A stretch of DNA of 64,000 nucleotides, from contig NZ_CP096829.1 in NCBI RefSeq assembly GCF_023272795.1, positions 1,488,001 to 1,552,000 on the forward strand. Direction: 5' to 3'. The first letter of the stretch is position 1, and each line of letters starts with the position of its first letter. A program made the translations under genes and the position numbers. This document shows positions 1-9,429 of the stretch, in pieces. Under the pieces are notes generated by a model. It had not been told where the DNA came from. It did no database searches and saw only the letters and a program-made list of their open reading frames with translations. Origin of the DNA: Flavobacterium humidisoli. GTDB lineage: Bacteria > Bacteroidota > Bacteroidia > Flavobacteriales > Flavobacteriaceae.

Positions 1-2178
1 ATCGCGATTGCCAACGAAGATGATTTGGCAGGAGAAACCATTCAGCAGGCAAAAATCCTTGAAGGATCGATGCGTAATACGGGAATCCACGCCTGCGGAG
101 TAATCATTACACCGTCTGATATTACGAATTATGTTCCCGTTACTACAGCAAAAGATTCTGATTTATATGTAACACAGTTTGATAACTCGGTTGCAGAAAG
201 TGCCGGATTGCTGAAAATGGACTTCTTGGGTCTGAAGACCCTTACGCTGATAAAAGATACCGTTAAACTGGTAAAATATAGAACAGGAATTGATCTTGAT
301 CCAGATAATTTCCCGATTGATGATGAAGAAACGTATGCGCTTTTCCAAAGAGGTGAAACCGTTGGAATCTTCCAATACGAGTCGCCTGGAATGCAGAAAT
401 ACATGAAAGATCTGAAACCAACGGTTTTTGGAGATTTAATTGCCATGAATGCACTTTATCGTCCGGGACCTTTGGAGTATATTCCATCTTTCGTTCGAAG
501 AAAAAACGGCGATGAAGAAATCAAATACGATTTAGATGCCTGTGCCGAATATTTGTCTGAAACGTACGGAATTACGGTTTACCAAGAGCAGGTAATGCTT
601 TTGTCTCAGTCTTTGGCAGGATTTACAAAGGGTGAGGCCGACGTTTTACGTAAAGCGATGGGTAAGAAACAAAAAGACGTACTAGATAAAATGAAGCCTA
701 AGTTTGTCGAACAAGCCGCAGCAAAAGGTCACGATGCCAAAATTCTGGAGAAAATCTGGAAAGACTGGGAAGCCTTTGCGAGTTACGCCTTCAACAAATC
801 TCACTCGACTTGTTATGCTTGGATTGCGTATCAAACGGCTTATTTGAAAGCGCATTATCCTGCGGAATACATGGCAGCGGTACTTTCGAATAATATGAAC
901 GATATCAAACAGGTTTCGTTCTTCATGGAAGAATGCAAACGTATGGGATTGCAAGTTTTAGGTCCAGACGTAAACGAATCGTACTATAAATTTACTGTAA
1001 ACGATGACTACGCCGTTCGTTTTGGAATGGGAGCGATTAAAGGAGTAGGTTCTGGAGCGGTTGAAACGATTGTAGAAAACAGAAAAAACGGAAGATATAA
1101 ATCGATTTTTGATTTGGCGAAGCGAATCGATTTGCGTGCAGCCAACAAAAAAGCGATTGAAAATTTAGCATTGGCTGGAGGTTTTGATTCTTTTGAAGGA
1201 ACAACCAGAGCGCAATATTTCCACGATGATGGAGACGGTATTACATTCTACGAAAAAGCAATGCGCTACGGATCGAAATTTCAGGAAAATGAAAACTCAT
1301 CTCAGGTAAGTTTGTTTGGAGAAACTAGTGAAGTACAAATCGCAGAACCAGTTGTGCCTCCATGTGAAGACTGGAGTACAATGGAAAAACTGGCTAAAGA
1401 AAAAGAGGTTGTCGGAATTTATATTTCTGGACATCCGTTGGATGATTTTAGATTTGAAATGAAATACTTCTGTAACGCTCGATTGGAAGCTTTAAAGAGT
1501 ATGAATGAATATGTTGGAAAGAATTTGCACTTTGCCGGAATTATCAATAACGTACAACATCGTGTAGCCAAAAATGGAAAAGGCTGGGCAGCTTTCAATT
1601 TGGAAGGGTATGACGAAAGTTACGAGTTTAAGATTTTTGGAGAGGAATATTTAAAATTCCGCCACTTCTTAATTCAGAACAATTTTGCCTTTTTAAAAAT
1701 ATTGATCAAAGACGGATGGGTAAACCATGACACAGGTAAAAAATCAGATCCTAGAATGCAGTTTGTCGAGATTCGACAATTGCAGGATATCTTGGAAGCT
1801 TTTGCTAAAAAGTTGATCGTATTACTGAATATTAAAGATCTTCATCCTGAATTTATTCATAAACTGAGTCATTTGTTTGCTGAAAACAAAGGAGAGAATT
1901 CTGTTACTTTTGAAATCATGGAATTAGAAAAAATAAAAAAATTGGTTGAGGTTGAAACTCCAACAGATTTTGAAGATTCAGATGATGCTGTTTTTGAAGG
2001 AGAAAATGACAATGAAGATAGTGCGATGGAAGACACAAAGATCCAAGAGGTAAATGAAGTTGAAGAAATAAAAGTGGTAACCAAATTAACGATGCCAAGC
2101 CGTCGTTTGAAAGTTAGAATTTCAACTGAATTATTAGAGGAATTAGAGAAAATGCAGATTAATTTTAAACTGAACTAA
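1..2178 (+). CDS. dnaE: DNA polymerase III alpha subunit, 3' part
   Basis: Catalytic subunit of the replicative polymerase. The frame is open from base 1, so the N-terminal PHP domain and much of the palm lie outside the window; about 725 residues remain. The visible part starts in the conserved stretch RNTGIHACGVII, then runs through the fingers (YRPGPLEYIPSF, YQEQVM, LRKAMGKK, FNKSHSTCYAWIAYQTAYLK), a helix-hairpin-helix region (GAIKGVGSGAVETI) and an OB-fold (about residues 500-600). The last 100 residues hold an acidic stretch followed by a basic end, a tail also seen in Bacteroidota DnaE. No intrinsic terminator is visible before the next gene. Confidence 0.96.
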   Translation: MAIANEDDLAGETIQQAKILEGSMRNTGIHACGVIITPSDITNYVPVTTAKDSDLYVTQFDNSVAESAGLLKMDFLGLKTLTLIKDTVKLVKYRTGIDLDPDNFPIDDEETYALFQRGETVGIFQYESPGMQKYMKDLKPTVFGDLIAMNALYRPGPLEYIPSFVRRKNGDEEIKYDLDACAEYLSETYGITVYQEQVMLLSQSLAGFTKGEADVLRKAMGKKQKDVLDKMKPKFVEQAAAKGHDAKILEKIWKDWEAFASYAFNKSHSTCYAWIAYQTAYLKAHYPAEYMAAVLSNNMNDIKQVSFFMEECKRMGLQVLGPDVNESYYKFTVNDDYAVRFGMGAIKGVGSGAVETIVENRKNGRYKSIFDLAKRIDLRAANKKAIENLALAGGFDSFEGTTRAQYFHDDGDGITFYEKAMRYGSKFQENENSSQVSLFGETSEVQIAEPVVPPCEDWSTMEKLAKEKEVVGIYISGHPLDDFRFEMKYFCNARLEALKSMNEYVGKNLHFAGIINNVQHRVAKNGKGWAAFNLEGYDESYEFKIFGEEYLKFRHFLIQNNFAFLKILIKDGWVNHDTGKKSDPRMQFVEIRQLQDILEAFAKKLIVLLNIKDLHPEFIHKLSHLFAENKGENSVTFEIMELEKIKKLVEVETPTDFEDSDDAVFEGENDNEDSAMEDTKIQEVNEVEEIKVVTKLTMPSRRLKVRISTELLEELEKMQINFKLN

Positions 2179-2325
2179 AAATTTAACAGTTAAAATTTAA
2201 ACACATGTTAAATTTTTATGTTAAAAATATGCGTGCATAATAGTTTTTTAGTAATATTGTCCAAAATTACAACGTTTTCGTTCCAAGTCTAACTTTACAA
2301 GCTGTAGGAATATGTTAAAATATTC

Positions 2326-2333
2326 TATGTTTG
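2326..2333 (+). promoter_or_regulatory. Bacteroidota -7 element (TATGTTTG)
   Basis: TATGTTTG matches the TAnnTTTG consensus, 23 bases before the ATG of the barrel gene at 2356. No good TTG is seen at -33, so only the -7 half is supported. Confidence 0.45.
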
Positions 2334-2355
2334 TACTAATCAATAAATCAAAATT

Positions 2356-3294
2356 ATGAAAAAGAACCTATTTTTATTAGGATTATTAGTTTGCTCTATG
2401 GCCACAATGGCGCAAACAGAAAAAGCAGAAAAACCAGAAAGCTGGTATTTTAAATTGGGAGGATCTTATTTCAACCAAACTGCTTCAACTGAGTTTCCAA
2501 CTGTTGGAGGAAATGCTGCATTAGATAGAACATATGTAGGAGGAAAATTGGTTTCTGAAAAAAGTATTACAGGTTCTTTTGGACAAGGTTTTAGAACTGG
2601 TATAACTGCAGGTTACCGTTTTTCAACACGTATCGGAGTTGAGTTAGGGGTTAATTACTATTCTAGTAATGATAAAACTATGGCACAGACTACTTCAGAT
2701 CAGCCATATATCCCTACATCTGCAACTACAGGAATTTACAATTTTAAATCAGTTGGTCAAATTACAGCTTTTGATTTAGCGCCTGCAATTGTTATGTTTT
2801 TAGGAGAATCTAACGGATTTGAACCTTATACTAAAGTTGGGGTTTTAGTTCCAATTCATGGAGATTTAGAAATTAAAACTGATGCTGTTGCTCCAGTTGG
2901 AGTTAATCCAGGTACAGGTGCTCCAGTTTTTGGAAATGTTCACAGTGTTGATAAAGTAAAACCAAACCCAACTATCGGATTTACAGCTGCTGTTGGTACA
3001 ACTTACAAACTTACTTCACATCTTTCTGCTTTTGCTGAATTAGAGTACCGTAACTTTACTGTACATGGTAAAACAAAAGAAACAACTGAGTTTACTGTAA
3101 ATGGAAATGATGCTTTAGCTTCTAGAACTACAGCTCAAATTCATACTAATTATAGAGAAGGTTTAGATGTAAATTCAAACAATGCTCTAACAAATCCAAA
3201 TGGAGTTAATAAAGATAAGCCAATGGACGAATTAAGTTCATATGTTGGAATTTCTGGATTAGGATTAACATTAGGGATCAAATACAGCCTATAA
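2356..3294 (+). CDS. Outer-membrane beta-barrel protein
   Basis: 312 residues with a clear signal peptide (MKKNLFLLGLLVCSMATMAQ, cleavage after about residue 20). The mature part alternates short hydrophobic strands and polar turns and ends in GLGLTLGIKYSL, as expected of a barrel inserted by BamA. Strands such as GFRTGITAGYRFSTRIGVELGVNYYS and SAFAELEYRNFTVHGK fit the outer-membrane-beta-barrel (OmpA_membrane-like) class. There is no OmpA peptidoglycan-binding domain. The gene stands alone between its own promoter and a strong terminator. The substrate or role cannot be read from the sequence. Confidence 0.8.
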   Translation: MKKNLFLLGLLVCSMATMAQTEKAEKPESWYFKLGGSYFNQTASTEFPTVGGNAALDRTYVGGKLVSEKSITGSFGQGFRTGITAGYRFSTRIGVELGVNYYSSNDKTMAQTTSDQPYIPTSATTGIYNFKSVGQITAFDLAPAIVMFLGESNGFEPYTKVGVLVPIHGDLEIKTDAVAPVGVNPGTGAPVFGNVHSVDKVKPNPTIGFTAAVGTTYKLTSHLSAFAELEYRNFTVHGKTKETTEFTVNGNDALASRTTAQIHTNYREGLDVNSNNALTNPNGVNKDKPMDELSSYVGISGLGLTLGIKYSL

Positions 3295-3319
3295 TTTTAC
3301 AGCTTTTTTATAGCTTACA

Positions 3320-3355
3320 AAAAGAGGATATTCGAAAGAATATCCTCTTTTTTTT
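3320..3355 (+). terminator. Rho-independent terminator
   Basis: Stem AAAGAGGATATTC / GAATATCCTCTTT with a short GAAA-type loop followed by a run of T, 25 bases after the barrel gene stop. Confidence 0.9.
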
Positions 3356-3387
3356 ACAATGTCAACCTTTGTCAAAGTTTTTAGGAT

Positions 3388-3518
3388 GAATTGCCTCCTG
3401 CTTTAGCTGGAGGTTTAAAATGGACCAGAATAAAAAGGCTTTAGCCAAACCTACATTTGACTAAAGCCCTAATGCCTTAATAAATTTATAAACCTCCAGC
3501 TAAAGCAGGAGGCAATTC
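3388..3518. repeat. Large palindromic intergenic repeat, family A (copy 1)
   Basis: The outer 29 bases (GAATTGCCTCCTGCTTTAGC then TGGAGGTTT) return as a perfect reverse complement at 3490-3518. Inside lies a second inverted pair built on GGCTTTAG / CTAAAGCC. Related copies occur at 28966-29090 (diverged) and 58206-58268 (left half only). Confidence 0.9.
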
Positions 3519-3522
3519 AATT

Positions 3523-4524
3523 CTAAATACCACTATTAGAAGAATTTCTAAACTCTTTTAAAACTTCATCAATTACCCAAGTTGTTCTTGCGCCAGAAAT
3601 TCCTTTAGATGGAGAAACTCCATTGCCCAAAAGATCAGAAATTACGGTTTCAATAAAAGGCTGTTGAATATGAAGTGGATTTTCTATTGTAATGCTTTCT
3701 TTTTCTCCATCAGCATATTGAATATGTAAAGGATCGTTGCCAAAGGTTGAAAAAGAGATTTTGCCCTTATTGCCTACAATTTCAGTATTATCATAACGTT
3801 CAAAACTCGCAAAATTCCATATTCCAGAACCGTGAATTCCATTTTCGAATAAGAATGACATAGAAACAGCATCTTCTGCAGGATAAGCCATTAGCTGAGA
3901 AGTAGCATGTCCGCGAACTGATTTTATCGGACCTAAAACAAAATCTAGAAAGTCTAGAGTATGACAGGCAAGGTCAACAAAAATTCCACCTCCCGAAATG
4001 TGAGGCAGAACAGTCCACGGAAGATTGATCTCATCATCATAACGTGCTTCAAAAGGATGATATAAAACACAGTTTACATGTCGGATATTACCCAATTTAC
4101 CTTCGTCGATAATTTCTTTTATTTTTAAAAAGCGTGGCAAAGCTCTTCTATAATAAGCAACAAACAAAGGAACATTATGTTCTTTGCAAACGCTGATCAT
4201 TTCATTGCATTCTTCAAAAGTTAGTGCCATTGGTTTTTCAACATACACTGGTTTTCCAGCTTTGGCACATAAAATAGTATATTCTTTATGAGATGATGGT
4301 GGAGTAGCAATATAAACAGCATCAACTTCTGGATCGTTTATTAAATCTTCAGCGTTAGAATACCATTTCGGAACATTATGGCGTTTGGCGTAATCTTCGG
4401 CAAGAGCTGCATCTCTTCGCATAACCGCAACTAAAGCAGAGTTTGGAGCTTTCTGAAAAGCGGGCCCGCTTTTTACTTCAGTTACATTTCCACAACCTAT
4501 AATTCCCCATTTTATAATTTTCAT
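3523..4524 (-). CDS. Gfo/Idh/MocA-family oxidoreductase
   Basis: 333 residues, usual for the family. N-terminal Rossmann fold with the dinucleotide motif GIIGCGNV (residues 7-14) and the family signature VEKPMAL (about residues 95-101), whose lysine takes part in catalysis in characterised members. The C-terminal alpha/beta domain contains HISGGGIFVDLACHTLDFL, carrying the conserved Asp and His. Expected to oxidise or reduce a sugar, inositol or similar polyol with NAD(P). The substrate cannot be inferred: the neighbours are unrelated and the gene appears to be a single unit. Its 3' end lies 4 bases from repeat copy A1. Confidence 0.9.
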   Translation of the reverse strand: MKIIKWGIIGCGNVTEVKSGPAFQKAPNSALVAVMRRDAALAEDYAKRHNVPKWYSNAEDLINDPEVDAVYIATPPSSHKEYTILCAKAGKPVYVEKPMALTFEECNEMISVCKEHNVPLFVAYYRRALPRFLKIKEIIDEGKLGNIRHVNCVLYHPFEARYDDEINLPWTVLPHISGGGIFVDLACHTLDFLDFVLGPIKSVRGHATSQLMAYPAEDAVSMSFLFENGIHGSGIWNFASFERYDNTEIVGNKGKISFSTFGNDPLHIQYADGEKESITIENPLHIQQPFIETVISDLLGNGVSPSKGISGARTTWVIDEVLKEFRNSSNSGI

Positions 4525-4561
4525 CGTTTGGTTTTTTAGTTTCCCAAATTTAAAAAAGGTT

Positions 4562-4730
4562 TGCTACGAATTACACGAATTGCCACGAATTTATTTTTTG
4601 AATTTTTGCCACAGATTAAAGGATTTTCACAGATTAAATTAAAAGCACAAGAATAAATCATTTTAATACTTTTAATCTGTGGCAAAACAAAAAGCCACAA
4701 ATTCACAAAATTAATTCGTGAATTCGTGGC
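4562..4730. repeat. Intergenic inverted repeat, family B (GCCACGAATT / GCCACAGATT)
   Basis: Nested palindromic spacer: TGCCACGAATT returns as AATTCGTGGC, and TTGCCACAGATTAAAGGATT is mirrored by TTAATCTGTGGCAA. Similar blocks lie at 11361-11594, 30940-31041 and 32481-32533. Confidence 0.8.
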
Positions 4731-4753
4731 TAAAAAAAAATCAGTTTAAAGTT

Positions 4754-6862
4754 TTACTTTTTCGGTAAAGCTTTAAAACCCATATTGTAAAGTGTGAAAG
4801 CTTGAATGTCTACATTTTCTTGAATAGAAGCCGCAACAGATTTTCCTGCTCCGTGTCCTGCTTTAACATCAATTCTAATTAAAACCGGATTTTCTCCTGT
4901 TTGTTTTTCCTGTAACTCAGAAGCAAATTTGAAACTATGTGCAGGAACAACACGATCATCATGATCTCCGGTAGTGACCATTGTTGCCGGATAATGAGTT
5001 CCTTTTTTAACGTTATGAACTGGAGAATATCCTTTTAAGTATTCAAACATTTCTTTATTGTCTTGAGCAGTTCCGTAGTCAAAAGCCCATCCTGCACCAG
5101 CTGTAAAAGCATTGTAACGAAGCATATCCATAACTCCAACCGCTGGTAAAGCCACTTTCATTAAATCTGGGCGTTGCGTCATAGTTGCGCCAACCAATAA
5201 ACCTCCGTTCGATCCTCCGCGAATAGCTAAATAATCTGATGAAGTATATTTTTGAGCAATTAAATATTCTGCTGCAGCAATAAAATCGTCAAATACATTT
5301 TGTTTTTGCATTTTCGTTCCTGCATCATGCCATTTTTTACCGTACTCGCCACCACCTCTTAGGTTAGCCACTGCATAAACGCCTCCGTTTTCCATCCAAA
5401 CGGCATTGGCAATGCTGAAACTTGGAGTTAAACTAATATTGAATCCGCCATAACCATAAAGAATAGTTGGATTTTTACCGTCTAATTTTGTTCCTTTTTT
5501 ATAAGTGATAATCATTGGAACTTTTGTACCGTCTTTTGAAGTGTAAAATACTTGTTTAGACTCGTAATCTTCACTTTTAAAATCAACTTTTGGTTTTTGA
5601 TATACTTCTGATTTACCAGATTTTGGTTCGAAAGAGTAAATGCTTCCTGGAGTTGTATAGTTGGTAAAGCTGTAGTATAAAATCTTATCTTCTTTTTTAC
5701 CGCTAAATCCGCCCGCAGTTCCAACAGCCGGAAGTTTGATTTCGCGGACTAGTTTTCCGTTATAATCATATTGCTGTACAAATGAAACAGCATCTTTTGT
5801 GTAATTAGCAAAGAAATAACCTGCACCAGTTGAAGGAGATAAAATATCTTTGGTTTCTTTAATAAAATCTTTCCAGTTTTCAGGTTTCGGATTTGCTGCA
5901 TCAACTGTTACAACACGTTTGTTTGGCGCATTAAAATCGGTTTCGATAAATAATTTGCTTCCTTCATTTTCGATAACACTGTTATCGCTGTTAAAGTTGT
6001 CTACGATTGTAACAATCGGACTGTTCGGTTTTGTCAAATCTTTAATGTACAATTCATTGCCGTAAGTCGAATTGGCGGCTGTAATAACCAAATAATGATT
6101 GTCTTGAGTAACATATCCGCCAACATATCTTCTTTTTTGATCTGCTCCAAAAATTACTTTATCCTCTTTTTGAGAAGTTCCCAGTTTATGGAAATATAAT
6201 TTGTGCTGATCTGTTTTAGCAGATAATTCGCTTCCTTTTGGCTTATCATAACTAGAGTAGTAGAAACCTTCATTTCCGTGCCAAGAAACCCCGCTGAATT
6301 TTATATCCACTAAAGTATCTTCTATAGCTTTTTTAGAAAGTGCATCAATAATAATAACTTTTCGCCAGTCGCTTCCGCCTTCAGAGATTGCATAAGCTGC
6401 TTTGCTTCCGTCTTCAGAAAAATCAAGTCCGCCCAAAGACGTTGTTCCGTCTTTAGAAAAAGTATTCGGATCTAAGAAAACTTCTTCTTTACCATTTTGA
6501 TCTTTTCTGTATACAACAGATTGATTCTGAAGTCCGTTGTTTTTAGAGTAGTACGTAAATTTTCCTTCTTTAGATGGAGCTCCAATCTTTTCGTAGTTCC
6601 AAAGTTTTTCCATTCGTTTTTTAAGTTCTTCACGAAACGGAATTTTATCTAAATAAGCGTAAGTAACTTCATTTTCAGCTTTTACCCAAGCACCAGTTTC
6701 ATCAGATTTGTCGTCTTCAAGCCATCGGTACGGATCGCTTACTTTGGTGTCAAAATAAACATCGACAGTTTCCCCTTTTTTAGTTTGCGGATATTGTATT
6801 TTGCCTTGTCCAAATGATATTCCTGCGGTTGTAATTGCCATTAACAAAAATGTTTTTTTCAT
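4754..6862 (-). CDS. Prolyl oligopeptidase (S9A family), secreted
   Basis: 702 residues with a signal peptide (MKKTFLLMAITTAGISFGQ), so periplasmic or exported. N-terminal seven-bladed propeller domain (about 60-420) beginning with the usual entry YPQTKKGETVDVYFDTKVSDPYRWLEDD, then the alpha/beta-hydrolase domain. The catalytic triad is visible: Ser551 in RGGSNGG, Asp636 in GDHDDRV and His670 in KAGHGAGKS. Cleaves short peptides after proline. The gene is monocistronic, flanked by repeats on both sides. Confidence 0.96.
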   Translation of the reverse strand: MKKTFLLMAITTAGISFGQGKIQYPQTKKGETVDVYFDTKVSDPYRWLEDDKSDETGAWVKAENEVTYAYLDKIPFREELKKRMEKLWNYEKIGAPSKEGKFTYYSKNNGLQNQSVVYRKDQNGKEEVFLDPNTFSKDGTTSLGGLDFSEDGSKAAYAISEGGSDWRKVIIIDALSKKAIEDTLVDIKFSGVSWHGNEGFYYSSYDKPKGSELSAKTDQHKLYFHKLGTSQKEDKVIFGADQKRRYVGGYVTQDNHYLVITAANSTYGNELYIKDLTKPNSPIVTIVDNFNSDNSVIENEGSKLFIETDFNAPNKRVVTVDAANPKPENWKDFIKETKDILSPSTGAGYFFANYTKDAVSFVQQYDYNGKLVREIKLPAVGTAGGFSGKKEDKILYYSFTNYTTPGSIYSFEPKSGKSEVYQKPKVDFKSEDYESKQVFYTSKDGTKVPMIITYKKGTKLDGKNPTILYGYGGFNISLTPSFSIANAVWMENGGVYAVANLRGGGEYGKKWHDAGTKMQKQNVFDDFIAAAEYLIAQKYTSSDYLAIRGGSNGGLLVGATMTQRPDLMKVALPAVGVMDMLRYNAFTAGAGWAFDYGTAQDNKEMFEYLKGYSPVHNVKKGTHYPATMVTTGDHDDRVVPAHSFKFASELQEKQTGENPVLIRIDVKAGHGAGKSVAASIQENVDIQAFTLYNMGFKALPKK

Positions 6863-6917
6863 AGTTAGTTTTTATCTGTTGTAACAAAAATAGCACTTTT
6901 TGTGAGATTGGTAAATG

Positions 6918-7053
6918 TTTAACGCAAAGAGCGCAATGTTTTAATCTCGCAAAGACGCGAAGTCGCAAAGAGGTTTTTTTAACTTTGCGTCTCTGCGAGA
7001 TTTTTTAATCACAATTTTTTAAATTTAGCGAACTTTGTGTAAACTCTTTGCGC
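6918..7053. repeat. Intergenic repeat, family C (GCAAAGACGCGAAGTCGCAAAG)
   Basis: Block of short direct and inverted copies of CGCAAAGAGCGC and CTTTGCGTCTCTGCGAGA. Same family at 34757-34831, 49989-50165, 56199-56285, 57004-57090 and weaker at 30428-30455 and 61080-61235. Confidence 0.75.
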
Positions 7054-7058
7054 TTAAA

Positions 7059-9266
7059 TTAAAGATTAAAATTTACTCCCAAAACGATATTTCTTCCAAT
7101 ATTCGGAATACCGTCTGTTTTTAATCTAGAAAGGTGTGCAATATATTTTTTATCAAATAAATTGTTTCCGTTGAGGTTAATGTCAAATGCTGTTTTTCCT
7201 AGTTTTACAGTTCCTCCAAAACCTAAATTCACCAGAGTGTAGCCTTTAGAAGCAGTTTCAAATCCGCTTACATTATCTTGGCTGAAAGTAGACGAAACGT
7301 TCAAAGAAGCAAAACCTTCGCTTAGCCAATTTTTGATATTAAATTCAGTTCTAAGCGTGTTGTTCCAATTGTTTGCAGGAATTAAAGGCAGATAATCTTT
7401 ATTGTCTTTTTTACCAGTAACTGTTTCAAAGCTCGTTTCAAAATGTAACCAATCTAACGGATGTGGGTGAAAATGAAGACCAACTTCTCCACCGTACAAC
7501 TGTGCATTATCTTGAACATAAGCAAAAACATCATTGTCTTCTAAAACTTCTCCTGTTGGCGAAGTATAAATGTAATTGTTTACGTGATTATAGAATCCGT
7601 TTACGAAAAACTCAAAATGCGTGTTTTTATATTCTAAATTCAAATCTGTCTGAACGTTTTGTTCTGTTTTCAGATTTGCATTTCCAATTTCGTAACGGTT
7701 TGTTCCTTCGTGAACACCGTTTGAAGTTAATTCAGCTAAGTTTGGCGCTCTAAATCCTGTTGCCACATTTAAACGAAAAGTTAAAGGCTCAGCCAATTTT
7801 GTTTTGTAACCTAAAGAAGCATTAAAACTATCAAAAGAACGATCTAAAGCTTGAAAATAACCTTCTTCGCCTTCAATTCCGTGCGCGATAGAAGTGATGT
7901 TTCTGTTATCAAAACGCAATCCGGCTTGAATAACACTATTGTCCCATTCGTAATTTGCAGTTCCAAAAACACCAAAATCATTCGTTGTTGCATCCGGAAT
8001 TAAGTATTCTTCTCCAGAATTTTTGTTGGTCTGGTGCATTCCTTGAACACCAAAAATAGTTTCAATTTTTCCGAATTTAGGAAAATGATATTTCGCATTA
8101 TAATTGAAAGTATTCAATTTCATGTGTAAAGAAGCTTCGTTGCTATCTTCAAATTCGCTTCTATCATTAGCAATATATCCTAAATCAACATCTAGTTTTG
8201 AATTTTCAAAGAAAATCACATTATTCAAACTCAATAAATGATTGTAAATTCCTTGTCTCGGAAATTGAGTGTCTTTGCTCGAAGATTGTTCTGCAATTCC
8301 ATCTTCTGGAATTCCAATGTCCAGTTTGTTAAAATTATATCTTACAACACTAGAAAAAGTTGAGTTGCTGTACCCGATTCCAGTTTTAAAATCAGTTTCA
8401 TTATAGCGTGAATTGGTTACACGATCGCCGTCAGCAATTTTGTAATCAGAATGTGTGTTGTAGCTTCCTCTCGCTAAAAATTTCCAATTATCTGTAGAAG
8501 TTTTTAATCCGATAGAGGAATTGCTTCCTTGTGTATTTGTAAAATATTTTTGACTGAAATTAGCTTTAAAATCGCCCGCATCAGCAAATTTTTCAGGATT
8601 GAAATATAAAACACCGCCCAAAGCATCAGAACCGTATAACAAAGAAGCTGGACCTTTAATAACTTCAACACTTTCTATTCCCGCATCGTTTAAACCTAAA
8701 CCGTGCTCATCTCCAAACTGCTGATTTTCGATTCGTACACCTTGAGAATAAACCAAAACACGATTACCGCTAAGTCCGCGAATAACTGGTTTTCCGATAG
8801 AGGTTCCGGTTGAAATCTGAGAAACTCCAGGAATTGTTGCCAAGCCTTCAATTAAAGTAGAAGTTCCTTTTTGCTGTAATGTTTTAATGCTTTCGTGCTC
8901 AATCTTCATTACGTTTTGCGATTGCAGTTTATTAAAAGGCGTTGAAACCACTACCTCGTCCATTTCTAAAATAGATTCTTCAAGAACAATGTCTAGTGTG
9001 TTTTGTTTCAATAATTTAGCAATCGTCTTGTTTTGATTGGCATATCCAACATAAGTAAAGGCAATACGTAGGGTTCCATTTGGAAGATTATTCAATTCGT
9101 ATTTTCCGTTTGCGTCCGTTGTAGTTCCTTTATGTAATTCTGAAGCATACACAGAAACGCCAGGTAATGGGTTATTTTGATTGTCAGTTACGGTTCCTGA
9201 AACCGAATTTTGAGCAGCAAGCATGCTCGAAAACCCTAAAAAAAGGGCAATTATAAATTTTTTCAT
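7059..9266 (-). CDS. TonB-dependent receptor, putative metal transporter
   Basis: 735 residues: signal peptide (MKKFIIALFLGFSSMLAAQ), a carboxypeptidase-regulatory-like domain (about 20-105, GTVTDNQNNPLPGVSVYA), the plug domain (about 120-225, with VIRGLSGNRVLVYSQGVRIE and VEVIKGPASLLYGSDALGG) and a 22-strand barrel ending in NIVLGVNFNL. The plug carries ENQQFGDEHG, which aligns with the GQQWGADHG stretch of the second receptor at 42155. It follows a small His/Cys-rich envelope protein (9430-9783), the same order as in the second locus. Import of a transition metal or metal complex is my inference; the family call is firm. Confidence 0.92.
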   Translation of the reverse strand: MKKFIIALFLGFSSMLAAQNSVSGTVTDNQNNPLPGVSVYASELHKGTTTDANGKYELNNLPNGTLRIAFTYVGYANQNKTIAKLLKQNTLDIVLEESILEMDEVVVSTPFNKLQSQNVMKIEHESIKTLQQKGTSTLIEGLATIPGVSQISTGTSIGKPVIRGLSGNRVLVYSQGVRIENQQFGDEHGLGLNDAGIESVEVIKGPASLLYGSDALGGVLYFNPEKFADAGDFKANFSQKYFTNTQGSNSSIGLKTSTDNWKFLARGSYNTHSDYKIADGDRVTNSRYNETDFKTGIGYSNSTFSSVVRYNFNKLDIGIPEDGIAEQSSSKDTQFPRQGIYNHLLSLNNVIFFENSKLDVDLGYIANDRSEFEDSNEASLHMKLNTFNYNAKYHFPKFGKIETIFGVQGMHQTNKNSGEEYLIPDATTNDFGVFGTANYEWDNSVIQAGLRFDNRNITSIAHGIEGEEGYFQALDRSFDSFNASLGYKTKLAEPLTFRLNVATGFRAPNLAELTSNGVHEGTNRYEIGNANLKTEQNVQTDLNLEYKNTHFEFFVNGFYNHVNNYIYTSPTGEVLEDNDVFAYVQDNAQLYGGEVGLHFHPHPLDWLHFETSFETVTGKKDNKDYLPLIPANNWNNTLRTEFNIKNWLSEGFASLNVSSTFSQDNVSGFETASKGYTLVNLGFGGTVKLGKTAFDINLNGNNLFDKKYIAHLSRLKTDGIPNIGRNIVLGVNFNL

Positions 9267-9429
9267 TTGAAAATGATGCTATAGTTAAGTGGAATTTTTT
9301 CTTCGAATGAAAAACCAAAAGCCAACAATAAAGCATTCTGATCCTAATGGATAAAATAGGATTAGGAAACTCAATGTTATTTGAATTTTACATTAAAAGA
9401 AATGTGCTTTTTTTTCGAATAATCGAAAC

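Noticed and set aside
3388..3518. CRISPR-like repeat or insertion sequence
   Set aside because: There is one palindrome with a unique centre, no spacer array and no transposase.
7463..7753. Open frame of 96 residues opposite the TonB receptor
   Set aside because: It is a shadow in another frame of the receptor and has no signal or conserved motif.
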